From Actinomycetota bacterium (lineage in GTDB: Bacteria > Actinomycetota > Acidimicrobiia > IMCC26256 > PALSA-610): a DNA stretch of 5,614 nucleotides. Under the pieces are notes generated by a model, which ran no database searches, was not told the DNA's origin, and saw only the letters and a program-made list of their open reading frames with translations. A program made the position numbers and the translations under genes. This document shows, in pieces, positions 1 through 5,496 of this stretch. Every line of letters begins with the position of its first letter. The first letter of the stretch is position 1. The DNA lies in NCBI GenBank assembly GCA_030839105.1, contig JAUZEI010000203.1, forward strand, positions 1-5,614, given 5' to 3'.

Positions 1-342
1 GTCGTCGCGCACGACGAGCGTGATCTTGCGCGAGCCGGCTTCGCGGGTGGAGTTGGCCGTGTCGATGCGCGCCTTGATGCCGTCGAGCGAGCTCGAGAAC
101 GACTGCGCCTGCGGTCCGGTCGTCGGCGCGACGACGCCGATCTTGATCTCCGAAGCCGTCACACCCGGGTCGAGGACGCACGGGTTGGGCGCGTCGATGT
201 GCGCCAGAGTTGCGAACGGCCCCCCGGGCGCGGTGCTCCCGGGGGACGTCGGCTGCGAGGGAGACGACTTGCTGCTGTTGCTGCACGCACCCGCGAGCAA
301 CACGACGCCGGCCACGGCCGCGATCAACCGAAATCGGTGCAC
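1..342 (-). CDS. ABC transporter substrate-binding lipoprotein, branched-chain amino-acid type (N-terminal part)
   Basis: Only the first 114 residues are present; the gene runs off the left edge. The start is GTG at 342-340, preceded by a strong Shine-Dalgarno GAGGGGGAG six bases away. The N-terminus is a lipoprotein signal peptide: basic residues HRFR (2-5), a hydrophobic stretch (6-19) and a lipobox LAGAC with the modified cysteine at C20. A low-complexity Ser/Thr/Pro/Gly linker (21-43) follows, typical of lipoproteins tethered outside the membrane. From about residue 62 the sequence ASEIKIGVVAPTTGP, followed by a helix with DGIKARID and a strand ITLVVRDD, matches the first lobe of the type I periplasmic-binding fold (Peripla_BP_6, LivJ/LivK-like). 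Family knowledge says such proteins capture amino acids, amides or small organic acids for an ABC importer; the ligand cannot be told from this part. The 124-base gap upstream suggests it may have its own promoter. The family call is fairly sure, the substrate unknown. Confidence 0.85.
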   Translation of the reverse strand, partial: MHRFRLIAAVAGVVLLAGACSNSSKSSPSQPTSPGSTAPGGPFATLAHIDAPNPCVLDPGVTASEIKIGVVAPTTGPQAQSFSSSLDGIKARIDTANSTREAGSRKITLVVRDD

Positions 343-466
343 GATCGACTCCCCCTCGTTGGCACACCTTTTGGATGCGGGCACGGGCCCGCTACGTCGC
401 TGCGTATGTTCGCACACCGGCGCACGCGATGGAGGCACTCCTCCCCCGCGCAGTGCCGGCCTCTCG
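343..466. other. Intergenic gap before the lipoprotein gene
   Basis: These 124 bases lie between the stop of the F420-dependent protein and the start of the lipoprotein gene. It is the largest non-coding gap in the window and the most likely place for a promoter of the lipoprotein gene. I see no clear -35/-10 pair. A perfect 6-base inverted repeat, GCGGGC and GCCCGC (377-382 and 387-392) with a 4-base loop, is present, but no T-run follows it on either strand, so it is not a convincing terminator. It may be an operator half-site pair or simply chance in GC-rich DNA. Confidence 0.4.
349..357 (-). promoter_or_regulatory. Ribosome binding site of the lipoprotein gene
   Basis: The minus strand reads GAGGGGGAG, six bases before the GTG at 342. 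This purine-rich run fixes the non-ATG start and places the lipoprotein signal peptide exactly at the N-terminus. Confidence 0.7.
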
Positions 467-892
467 CTACGAGCGGCCCAACATGCCGTACGCGCGATCG
501 GGATGGAGCCGCACCATGACGCGGCGGTCGCTCACCATCGCGGCGCGGTAGGCATCCCAGTCGTCGTGCTCGCCCACCGCGGCGCGGTAGTACTCGACCA
601 ACTCGTCGACGGTCGCGTCGTCGGGCGCGGCCGCCACCGCCGAGAGCTCGGCCCGGGTCTCGAGCACCACATAGCCGTAGAAGTCGGGCTGGCTCACGTG
701 GAGCGCAGCCCAGGGCTCCCGCACCAGGTTCTTGTACTTGGCCCGGTCCGCGGTGATCGAGATCCGGACGATCCCGTTCGCGTCGACGTTGTGCAGGACG
801 TTCGAGAGTTGCGGCCGGCCGTTACGCCGAATGGTCGTGAGCACCGAATGGGTGTTCGTCCGGGCGAAATCGATTGCATCGTTGAGTTCCAT
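467..892 (-). CDS. F420-dependent PPOX-fold (FDOR-B, Rv1155-like) oxidoreductase
   Basis: A 141-residue protein with the split-barrel flavin/deazaflavin fold, the usual length for the family. Visible landmarks are an N-terminal helix; THSVLTTIRRNGRPQLSNV (14-32), the RxGRPQLS signature; VRISITADRAKYKNLVREP (42-60), whose Arg/Lys residues contact cofactor phosphate in relatives; and GEHDDWDAYRAAMVSDRRVMVRLHPDRAYGM (107-137). The last stretch resembles my memory of mycobacterial Rv1155 closely. These proteins bind F420 and some reduce biliverdin or other conjugated substrates in the cytoplasm; the substrate here is unknown. I chose ATG 892 because the product then begins like its relatives and GGGAG (896-900) lies 3 bases upstream, which is rather close. 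An ATG at 910, adding MRFRER, is the alternative. The stop is TAG. It lies 53 bases downstream of the phosphotransferase gene, so cotranscription is possible. It implies that the host makes F420. Confidence 0.9.
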   Translation of the reverse strand: MELNDAIDFARTNTHSVLTTIRRNGRPQLSNVLHNVDANGIVRISITADRAKYKNLVREPWAALHVSQPDFYGYVVLETRAELSAVAAAPDDATVDELVEYYRAAVGEHDDWDAYRAAMVSDRRVMVRLHPDRAYGMLGRS

Positions 893-945
893 GCGCTCCC
901 TGAACCGCATCGACCGCCGGGTTCTTCCGTACCTCGCTTCGGCAT

Positions 946-1767
946 CTACCCCAACGCGCCCGCGAACCGTCCCCGCTCCGCCTCCCACCAGCGACGACGA
1001 CGTTCGAACCGTTCGCCACCGCCGAGATCGTTCCACATCTTCACGAAGTTCGGGTCCCCCGCCTCGACACGGCGGCGGACGAACTCGCCGCCCTGCGCCA
1101 TGGAATCGTCGAGCATCGCCAGCAACTCGCCGCGTGCCTGCTGATCGAGGCGGTAGGTGTCCGCGACGAGTCGGAGTCGATCCGGACGATCGGCCGGGCG
1201 CCAGCCGAGCTGCTCCGCGCCCAAATCGTCGCTGATCGGCACACACATCCGGGCCATCGCCGCGAGGTCGAAGACCGGCCGGCCGGGCGCGGCGAAGTCG
1301 AAATCGACGAGGCCGACCGCGATACCGGCCCGGAACACCACGTTCTCGAGACACACGTCGTTGTGACAGATGATCGGACCGCCGAGGGGATCGGCCATCT
1401 CCAGGTTCCACCTCCGTCCGGACCCATCGAGGTCGGACGGCTCGACGCCCGAAGGGTCGACCGTGCGCGCCGCCTCGTGGAACCGGCGCATGAGCTCTGC
1501 GATCGACGCCAGCGCGGTATCAGCCTGCGACCACGCCGGATACGGCGGAATCGGAACGTCGCCACGGATGAACTCCAGCCGCTCGCGGCCGTCGGTATCG
1601 ATACCGATCGGGCGCGACGCTCCGGCGAAGCCCGAGTCTCGTAGCCGCGCGAGGAAGTCGTGAATGGACGCCGAATGCGGGTTCGACGGCCGGAGCACCA
1701 CGTCGCCGAGCCGCGTCACGCTCCCCGCGTTCGCGACTCCCCCCGCGAGCTGCACCTCGTCGGTCAT
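946..1767 (-). CDS. APH-like phosphotransferase, trifolitoxin-immunity/aminoglycoside kinase fold
   Basis: A 273-residue protein kinase-like small-molecule phosphotransferase. The N-lobe is short: VTRLGDVVLRPSNPHSASIHDFLARLRDSGF (17-47), with VVLRP at the place of the ATP-binding strand, then the hinge-like RERLEFIRGDVP (61-72). The C-lobe has the Brenner catalytic loop ICHNDVCLEN (133-142), giving catalytic D137 and Mg-binding N142, and the metal-binding motif LVDFDFAAPG (153-162), where DFD replaces the usual DFG. The RPVFDLA helix follows (163-169). The layout LRP...HDFL...G(I/V)D..GRE.LEF.PG, with CHND and the DFD-AAPG motif, is that of bacterial proteins often named trifolitoxin immunity domain or aminoglycoside phosphotransferase. 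The true substrate is unknown, and resistance should not be assumed. The ATG start overlaps the DinB stop by 4 bases (ATGA, 1764-1767), so its translation is probably coupled to that of DinB. Stop TAG at 948-946. An open frame continues upstream of this start but is a shadow of the DinB gene. Confidence 0.85.
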   Translation of the reverse strand: MTDEVQLAGGVANAGSVTRLGDVVLRPSNPHSASIHDFLARLRDSGFAGASRPIGIDTDGRERLEFIRGDVPIPPYPAWSQADTALASIAELMRRFHEAARTVDPSGVEPSDLDGSGRRWNLEMADPLGGPIICHNDVCLENVVFRAGIAVGLVDFDFAAPGRPVFDLAAMARMCVPISDDLGAEQLGWRPADRPDRLRLVADTYRLDQQARGELLAMLDDSMAQGGEFVRRRVEAGDPNFVKMWNDLGGGERFERRRRWWEAERGRFAGALG

Positions 1768-2246
1768 TCGCCCGTCGTCCCGTCGAACAGCTCCCGGGTC
1801 GCGTCGGCATGGCCGGCGTGGCGGGCCGTCTCGTTGATCAGGTGCAGGAGCACCCACCGCAGGTCGACGTCCGGCCGTCCGCGACCTCTCGCGTCCAGCG
1901 CCGGCATCGACCTGACGACGGCGTCGGTCGCCGCCGCCCGCGCCCGGTACGCAGCGACGGCCTCGGTGACCGTGACCTCGCGGCCCGGCCGATACTCGTC
2001 CTGGCTCTCGTCGACGGCACCACCCAGAAGCGCGCCGTCGATCCAGCGCCATTCGACATGCGTGAGGTGATTCACGATCCCGATAACAGAGATCAGGGCG
2101 CCGTCGGGTGTCCAGCGCGCGCCCTCGTCGCTCAGTCCATCGATCTTCCGCAGGACCGCGCCCCGCAGAAATCGGAGCCAACGCAGGAACAGCTCGCGTT
2201 CGTCCGGATCGGCGACCGGGAAGTCGATCTCTTCGTCGGTCGGCAT
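1764..2246 (-). CDS. DinB/DUF664-family four-helix metal protein
   Basis: A 160-residue DinB-superfamily protein, a normal length. Helix 1 (about 15-36) is followed by ARWTPDGALISVIGIVNHLTHVEWRWIDGALLGG (43-76), containing the first metal-ligand region (H60, or possibly H63) and the typical HLxxVExxW pattern. The last helix, LRWVLLHLINETARHAGHADATREL (129-153), has H143 and H146 as the second and third expected ligands. This His triad usually binds Zn or Ni. Relatives in actinobacteria include mycothiol-dependent S-transferases (maleylpyruvate isomerase type) and proteins of unknown function; nothing here fixes the reaction. The ATG at 2246 starts 9 bases after the upstream stop with no visible Shine-Dalgarno sequence, suggesting translational coupling. 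Its TGA stop overlaps the start of the kinase gene. The family assignment is good, the function open. Confidence 0.85.
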   Translation of the reverse strand: MPTDEEIDFPVADPDERELFLRWLRFLRGAVLRKIDGLSDEGARWTPDGALISVIGIVNHLTHVEWRWIDGALLGGAVDESQDEYRPGREVTVTEAVAAYRARAAATDAVVRSMPALDARGRGRPDVDLRWVLLHLINETARHAGHADATRELFDGTTGE

Positions 2247-2255
2247 CGCAGCGAA

Positions 2256-2549
2256 TTAGAACTCGTACTGCGCGGCGGTACGGCTCGCGAGGATCGGCGC
2301 GATGTGTTCCCTGATGACCCGCCGGTGCTCGGGATCATCGCGGTAGTTCACGTAGTCGTCGACGGTTGCAAAGTCGGCGGTGACGGCGAACGTCGCGTTG
2401 TCGTCGTTGAGCCCGAGGTCGCGCCCGATCACGTAGGCCTGTAGCTGCGGGAGCCGCGCCGGGAGCGCCGAAAGCCCGTCCTCGACGGCGCGGAGCTGAG
2501 CGTCGGTGGCGGTGTCGACGAACGTCAGCAACACGATGTGACGAATCAC
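2256..2549 (-). CDS. Dabb (stress-responsive dimeric alpha/beta-barrel) domain protein
   Basis: A 97-residue single-domain protein that begins MIRHIVLLTF, the first strand of the Dabb ferredoxin-like fold with its conserved His (H4). A helix ATDAQLRAVEDGLSALPARLPQL (14-36) follows, then the strands AYVIGRDLGL (38-47) and ATFAVTADFATVDDYVNYRDDPEHRRVIREHIAPIL (52-87), with the family pattern F..DF....D...Y..DP.H....REHI.P. The final strand is AAQYEF (92-97). Such domains dimerise into a barrel. Some act as small enzymes (cyclases, decarboxylases or monooxygenase-like), many are uncharacterised. The start is GTG at 2549, well supported by GGGGGGAAG four bases upstream (2554-2562). It follows the SDR gene by 37 bases and precedes the DinB gene by 9, so the three are probably cotranscribed. 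The stop is TAA, which is unusual in this GC-rich window. Confidence 0.88.
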   Translation of the reverse strand: MIRHIVLLTFVDTATDAQLRAVEDGLSALPARLPQLQAYVIGRDLGLNDDNATFAVTADFATVDDYVNYRDDPEHRRVIREHIAPILASRTAAQYEF

Positions 2550-2553
2550 GATG

Positions 2554-2562
2554 CTTCCCCCC
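2554..2562 (-). promoter_or_regulatory. Ribosome binding site of the Dabb gene
   Basis: The minus strand reads GGGGGGAAG four bases before the GTG at 2549. It is a strong purine-rich site that supports this start. Confidence 0.6.
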
Positions 2563-2586
2563 GTCGGTCGTCGCTCAACCGGCCCC

Positions 2587-3330
2587 TCACAACAGACCCC
2601 CGTATACGCCGCCGTCGACCTGGATCGCGGTCCCGGTCAGGTAGCGCGCGTGCTCCGAGCACACGAACGCGCCCACGCGCCCGAAGTCGCCCGGGTCACC
2701 GATGAAACCGGCGGGAACGCCGGCGGCCAGGTCGGCGTCGGAACCGTGCAGCGTGGCAATCCGGTCGGTTGCGTGCAGGCCCGGCAACAGCGAGTTCACG
2801 GTGACACCGTCGCGCGCGACCTCACGGGACAGCGTGCGCAGGAACCCGGTGAGCCCGGCCCGGGCGGTGTTGGACAAGATGAGATTCGGGATGGGTTGAC
2901 GGACGGCGATCGAGGTGATCGCAAGCACCCGACCCCAGCCCCGCTCCCGCATCTCGGGCACACCCTCGTAACACATCGCGATACCGCCGTGGCAGTTCAG
3001 CTCGAACGCCTCGACGTACTGCTCGACGGTTGTGTGCTCGAAGTCGCCCGCGGGAGGCCCGCCGGCATTGAGCACGAGGATGTCGAGGCCACCCAACGCG
3101 GCGCGCGCGTCTCGCACGAACCCGGCCGCGCCGTCGACGTTCGACACGTCCGCGACGATCGGCACCGCGTCGTGACCGATCTCGACTGCGGCCGCATCGA
3201 TCGTGTCGCGCCGCCGGCCGCAGACCGCGACATGCACTCCTTCGGCCGCGAGCGCCTGCGCGACCCCGAACCCCAGGCCCTTCGACGCGGCGGAGACGGC
3301 TGCTCGCCGTCCTGCGATCCCGAGATCCAC
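2587..3330 (-). CDS. FabG-like short-chain dehydrogenase/reductase with atypical catalytic residues
   Basis: A 247-residue SDR protein from GTG 3330, chosen because a perfect AGGAGG lies 5 bases upstream and the product then starts MDLGIAGRRAAVSAASKGLGFGVA like its relatives. The frame extends 12 codons further to 3366, but that start lacks support. The Rossmann nucleotide loop is SAASKGLGFG (13-22), a relaxed version of TGxxxGxG. D61-V62 (ADVS) and NAGGPPAG (88-95) are present, as is the structural Asn N112. Catalytic S140 is kept (AITSIAV), but the expected YxxxK is S153-NTA-R157, so Tyr and Lys are both replaced. PGLHATDR (183-190) and the C-terminal YLTGTAIQVDGGVYGGLL (230-247) are typical. 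A known FabG-like subgroup combining NAGGPP with LSN..R shares these substitutions, so this is probably a family trait and not damage. It may be a reductase with a changed mechanism or a non-catalytic homologue. It lies 51 bases downstream of the XdhC gene. Confidence 0.9.
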   Translation of the reverse strand: MDLGIAGRRAAVSAASKGLGFGVAQALAAEGVHVAVCGRRRDTIDAAAVEIGHDAVPIVADVSNVDGAAGFVRDARAALGGLDILVLNAGGPPAGDFEHTTVEQYVEAFELNCHGGIAMCYEGVPEMRERGWGRVLAITSIAVRQPIPNLILSNTARAGLTGFLRTLSREVARDGVTVNSLLPGLHATDRIATLHGSDADLAAGVPAGFIGDPGDFGRVGAFVCSEHARYLTGTAIQVDGGVYGGLL

Positions 3331-3335
3331 GTAGG

Positions 3336-3341
3336 CCTCCT
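3336..3341 (-). promoter_or_regulatory. Ribosome binding site that sets the SDR start
   Basis: A perfect AGGAGG on the minus strand, with the 5-base spacer CCTAC before GTG 3330. It is the best Shine-Dalgarno sequence in the window and argues for the shorter 247-residue SDR over the longer ATG-initiated version at 3366. Confidence 0.8.
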
Positions 3342-3381
3342 GCTCCCCTTCGCTCCGGGCCGGCAACCACTCGTCGACCGG

Positions 3382-4161
3382 TCAGTGAATGGGACCCGCA
3401 GTGTCGCGCAGCGACTGGGCGCGCCGCCCGGTGCGGAGGCCGATCACTTCGGCGCAGATCGCGACGGCAGTCTCCTCGGGGGTACGCGCGCCGATGTCGA
3501 GCCCGATGGGCGACATCACCCGTTCGATCTCGTCCTCGGTCAGCCCGGCGTCGCGTAGGCGCTGCCGGCGCGCCTCGTGCGTCCGGCGCGAACCCATGGC
3601 GCCGAGGTAGCCCACGTCGGTCTTGACCGCACCGGCGATCGCGGGGACATCGAACTTGTGGTCGTGCGTCAGCACGCAGATCGCGTCTCGCGGCCCGAGT
3701 TCGTCGCCGACCTTGGCGAGGTAACGGTCAGGCCAGTCGTTGATCACCTCGTCGGCCATCGGGAAGCGCAACACGGTCGCGAAGACGGCTCGGGCGTCAC
3801 ACACGGTGACCCGGTAGCCGAGCACCTTGGCGACCTTCGCGAGTGCGGCGGTGAAGTCGACCGCTCCGAAGATGATCATGCGCGGCGGCAACGCGAACGA
3901 CTCGATGAAGACGCTGACGTCGCGCTCGCGCGCCTCGCCGTGCGCGCCGTAATGGCGGGTCGACGTCAGCCCCGCTTCCAGCTCGCCCCGTGCGTCACGG
4001 GCGACGACACGGTCGAGGTTCTCGTCGCCCAACGACCCCTCGGCGCGGCCGTCCGGCCGCACCAGCAGCTTCGTGCCGAGATTCGGACCCTCGATCACCG
4101 TTGCGAGCGCGACCGGTTCTCCCGCGCGCAGCGCGTCGCGCAGTTCCTCGTACCGACTCAC
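3382..4161 (-). CDS. XdhC/CoxI-family molybdenum hydroxylase maturation protein with Rossmann C-domain
   Basis: A 259-residue protein from GTG 4161, which overlaps the upstream stop by 4 bases (GTGA), so the two genes are probably translationally coupled. An ATG further up at 4203 would run 43 bases into the upstream gene and is less likely. The N-part (3-88) is a degenerate XdhC/CoxI domain: LRAGEPVALATVIEGPNLGTKLLV, then GSLGDENLD (43-50) where relatives have a GGC(V/L)E motif, so the conserved Cys is absent. The C-part is a clear XdhC_C Rossmann domain: RMIIFGAVDFTAALAKVAKVLGYRVTVCDAR (94-124), THDHKFDVPAI (165-175), YLGAMGSRRTH (185-195) and PIGLDIGARTPEETAVAICAEVIG (218-241). XdhC proteins bind molybdenum cofactor, help its sulfuration and insert it into xanthine or CO dehydrogenase-type enzymes in the cytoplasm. 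The GAVDF nucleotide loop (relatives elsewhere have GAGHV) fits the actinobacterial form as I remember it. Confidence 0.9.
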   Translation of the reverse strand: MSRYEELRDALRAGEPVALATVIEGPNLGTKLLVRPDGRAEGSLGDENLDRVVARDARGELEAGLTSTRHYGAHGEARERDVSVFIESFALPPRMIIFGAVDFTAALAKVAKVLGYRVTVCDARAVFATVLRFPMADEVINDWPDRYLAKVGDELGPRDAICVLTHDHKFDVPAIAGAVKTDVGYLGAMGSRRTHEARRQRLRDAGLTEDEIERVMSPIGLDIGARTPEETAVAICAEVIGLRTGRRAQSLRDTAGPIH

Positions 4162-4475
4162 CAGTCGAGGGGCTCCACGAAGAGCCGGATCGTCCCGCCG
4201 CACGTGAGGCCGACCGCAAACGCCTCGTCGTCGGAGAAGCCGAACGTCACGATGCCGCGCTCCTTCTCTCCCGCCAGGATCGCAAGGGCTTCCTGCACGA
4301 CGGCGCCCTCGACGCAGCCACCCGAGACCGAACCCGCGACCTCGCCCGCGTCGTTCACCGCCATCGTGGCACCGGGATCGCGCGGGCTCGAGCCCTCGGT
4401 GCCGACGACCCGGGCGACCGCGACCCGGTGTCCCGCCGCGTGCCAGCGCTCGATGTCGTCCAGTACTTCCTTCAT
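4158..4475 (-). CDS. XdhC/CoxI N-domain protein, molybdenum cofactor maturation
   Basis: A 105-residue protein consisting of the XdhC_CoxI domain alone. A helix EVLDDIERWHAAGH (3-16) leads to the strand RVAVARVVGTEGSSPRDPGATMAV (17-40) with the conserved GSSPR..GA.M pattern. The signature GEVAGSVSGGCVEGAV (44-59), with C54, follows, then EALAILAG (62-69), TFGFSDDEAFAVGLTCGGTIRLFVEPL (77-103), with C92 in GLTCGG. Family knowledge links these motifs to cofactor binding and sulfuration of the hydroxylase. No Rossmann C-domain is attached; that domain, with a degenerate N-part, is supplied by the next gene, so the two probably form one working complex. ATG 4475 has GAGGA three bases upstream (4479-4483) and begins 16 bases after the VWA stop. 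Its TGA overlaps the next GTG. The short length is a family arrangement and not truncation, since sequence and stop look intact. Confidence 0.9.
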   Translation of the reverse strand: MKEVLDDIERWHAAGHRVAVARVVGTEGSSPRDPGATMAVNDAGEVAGSVSGGCVEGAVVQEALAILAGEKERGIVTFGFSDDEAFAVGLTCGGTIRLFVEPLDW

Positions 4476-4491
4476 CGGTCCTCGATCCTCG

Positions 4492-5490
4492 TCACTCGGC
4501 GATCACCCGCGCCAGCTCCTCCAGCGCGACCAGCGAGTGCCCTTCGACGAACGCATCAACGTACGGGAGGGCGGCTGCCATTCCTTGGGCAAGCGGGGCG
4601 TAGCCGGGGCTCGCCTTGAGCGGATTGACCCACACGATGCGGTACGCGACGCGCGCGAGGCGCGCCATCTGCTCGGCGAGGACTTCAGGCTCGCCGCGGT
4701 CCCAGCCGTCGGAGAAGATGACCACGACCGCACCCCGGGCGAGGCCGCGGATGCCCCACTCGTCGTTGAACCGGCGCACGCTCTCGCCGAGGCGCGTGCC
4801 GCCCGACCAGTCGGCGACCCGCTGCGCCGCCGCGCTCACCGCCGCATCGGGATCGCGCGAGGCCAGCTCGCGGGTGACACGGGTCAGACGGGTGCCGAGC
4901 GCGAACGCCTCGACTCGCGAGCGGCTGACCACCGCCGCGTGCAGGAAGCGGACGAAGGCCCGCGCGTACGGCTCCATGGACCCGCTGACGTCGAGCAGCA
5001 GCACGAGGCGGCGGGTGCGCTGCGCCGACGCGAGGAACGCCCGCTCGACGGGCTCGCCGCCGGCCCGCATCGAGTGCCGCACCGTCCGGCGCAGGTCGGG
5101 GGTGCCGCGCCGAGCGTGTGAACGCTTCCGCCGCCGCGACGGACGGGTCGCACCCATGAGCCGCAGGTCGTTCATCAGCCGGCGCGCCTCGACGAACTCG
5201 GCGGGTGTGTACAACGCGAAGTCGCGGTGCCGCAGTATCTCGCGCGCGCTCCAGCGGAGCGTGACGATCGGTGCTTCGGCGCCCGCGTCGGCAGCGGTCT
5301 CGTCGGCCGCGTCCGCGTCGGGCAGGTCGAGCGCGATGACGACTTCTTCCGGCGGCAGCTCGACCAGTTCGGCTCCGGCCTCGCGCCGGTCCCAGAACAC
5401 CGCGAACGCGCGGTCGAACACGGCGACGTCCTCCGGGCGGTTCACGAGGCTCGAGCGTGCGGCCCAGTACACCTCCGACCGGCTCGACAA
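4492..5490 (-). CDS. CoxE-like VWA domain protein, main body (5' end interrupted by a TGA)
   Basis: This frame encodes up to 332 residues of a CoxE-type von Willebrand A protein. SRSEVYWAARSSLVNRPEDVAVFDRAFAVFW (3-33) is the standard N-region, normally preceded by about 40 residues. A variable acidic Ala-rich segment (55-73), EFVEARRLMNDLRLMG (98-113) and a basic stretch RPSRRRKRSHARRG (116-129) follow. The VWA domain starts at RLVLLLDVSGSM (161-172), with the metal site D167-x-S169-x-S171, T232 (GGTRLGES) and D261 (IFSDGWD). WVNPLK (287-292) and the tail resemble family members. CoxE works with a MoxR-type AAA ATPase in activating CO dehydrogenase-like enzymes. The frame opens just after an in-frame TGA (5499-5497); the only nearby starts are TTG 5490 and GTG 5472, neither with a good Shine-Dalgarno. 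The missing part lies upstream in the same frame. The gene is either broken by one nonsense change, restarted after the stop, or misread at one base. Confidence 0.8.
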   Translation of the reverse strand: MSSRSEVYWAARSSLVNRPEDVAVFDRAFAVFWDRREAGAELVELPPEEVVIALDLPDADAADETAADAGAEAPIVTLRWSAREILRHRDFALYTPAEFVEARRLMNDLRLMGATRPSRRRKRSHARRGTPDLRRTVRHSMRAGGEPVERAFLASAQRTRRLVLLLDVSGSMEPYARAFVRFLHAAVVSRSRVEAFALGTRLTRVTRELASRDPDAAVSAAAQRVADWSGGTRLGESVRRFNDEWGIRGLARGAVVVIFSDGWDRGEPEVLAEQMARLARVAYRIVWVNPLKASPGYAPLAQGMAAALPYVDAFVEGHSLVALEELARVIAE

Positions 5491-5496
5491 TCCGAC

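Noticed and set aside
893..945. Possible terminator between the kinase and F420-protein genes
   Set aside because: Only a 5-base GAACC/GGTTC repeat with a 13-base loop and no T-run was found, which is expected by chance.
20..1144. A 374-codon plus-strand open frame opposite the lipoprotein, F420 protein and kinase genes
   Set aside because: It crosses three minus-strand genes and the intergenic gap, and its composition is that of an antisense frame.
2551..3558. A 335-codon plus-strand open frame opposite the SDR gene
   Set aside because: It is complementary to a well-supported SDR, with no domain or ribosome binding site of its own; a GC-driven shadow.
3577..5121. A 514-codon open frame on the plus strand opposite the VWA and XdhC genes
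   Set aside because: It is antisense to three genes with clear family motifs, its product is Arg/Pro/His-rich without recognisable domains, and such frames are common in GC-rich DNA.
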